Shown here in pieces: positions 63,715 through 64,000 of a DNA stretch of 64,000 nt (its first letter is position 1; the number at the start of each line of letters is the position of its first letter). The position numbers and the translations under genes were made by a program. The notes below the pieces were generated by a model. That model was not told the DNA's origin, did no database searches, and saw nothing but the letters and a program-made list of their open reading frames with translations. This DNA is from Cotesia glomerata (taxonomy: Eukaryota > Arthropoda > Insecta > Hymenoptera > Braconidae). Location: contig NC_058159.1 in NCBI RefSeq assembly GCF_020080835.1, forward strand, positions 14,447,101 through 14,511,100, in the 5' to 3' direction.

Positions 63715-64000
63715 TGTTTATTAACCTCTGAAGCGCCTCTTGGAATACCGGGCATTTGTGGTTGCCGGCGTAGTGGGCAGAGTTCTCTGCGCTTTGGTTT
63801 TCAGCGCATAATGCACATTTGGCTGGATTCTTACAACCAGCGATCTTGTGCCCCTCTTGTCCGCACCTGATGCAAAGCTTAGATCGGTCTACGCTACTTT
63901 TGCACTGAAATCCATGATGCCCGAAGTGCCAGCACTTGAAGCATTGGGTTGGTCTTCTCGTGGCTCTAATTCGGCAGTTTACCCAGCCGATACGGATTTT
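63711..64000 (-). pseudogene. LINE B copy 4, ORF1 C-terminus (runs off window)
   Basis: Reading down from the window edge: IRIGWVNCRIRATRRPTQCF, CFKCWHFGHHGFQC and CIRCGQEGHKIAGC knuckles, CKNPAKCALC...HYAGNHKCPVF, then the TGA shared with the ORF2 start. The frame is open in the visible part, and both full knuckles keep their Cys/His ligands. Confidence 0.85.

Overview
This is eukaryotic nuclear DNA, almost certainly from an insect. It is AT-rich, full of simple repeats, and almost wholly built of transposable elements (TEs), most of them broken and many nested in one another. The non-LTR retrotransposons look like the R1/TRAS/Waldo group, which is known mainly from arthropods. The species cannot be told from the window alone. 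Only two short stretches look like exons of ordinary host genes: 12148-12328 (+), which resembles dystrobrevin, and 13265-13542 (-), which I do not recognise.

Layout. 1-5.8 kb: remnant of a pogo/Tigger-type transposase gene split by a repeat I call FB (about 0.95 kb, with an internal CA microsatellite), which in turn holds a LINE (family A). 5.8-8.3 kb: a tRNA-derived SINE, a dispersed repeat and a short LINE A tail. 8.3-11.5 kb: a 5'-truncated Copia element on the minus strand. 12-14 kb: the two candidate host exons and two MITEs. 15.3-20.5 kb: an LTR-like stretch with tandem repeats, then a second LINE A. 20.8-26.2 kb: an element with 227-bp inverted repeats that holds a third LINE (C), a CCATGG-cored minisatellite and a 5S-rRNA-like stretch. 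26.6-35.8 kb: a set of nested elements with LINE A copy 3 at its core. 36.3-50.8 kb: four minus-strand LINEs (A, B, B, B) lined up head to tail, with GT/ATGT microsatellite at every join. 51.4-57.0 kb: an almost complete Helitron. 57.0-60.2 kb: Helitron-like ends, a second SINE, a second copy of the minisatellite repeat, another FB copy and an unknown protein remnant. 60.2-64 kb: a fourth LINE B that runs off the window.

Two signals stand out. First, LINE families A and B sit repeatedly in CA/CATA microsatellites, mostly the ones inside FB. Each insertion keeps microsatellite beside it, so later LINEs can land next to earlier ones. Second, the Helitron carries, just upstream of its Rep-helicase gene, heat-shock-element pentamers, a TATA box and an A-rich leader that together look like an insect hsp70 promoter. 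Its 1460-codon frame is broken only by two in-frame TAA codons.

Family assignments come from motifs read by eye. No database search was possible.
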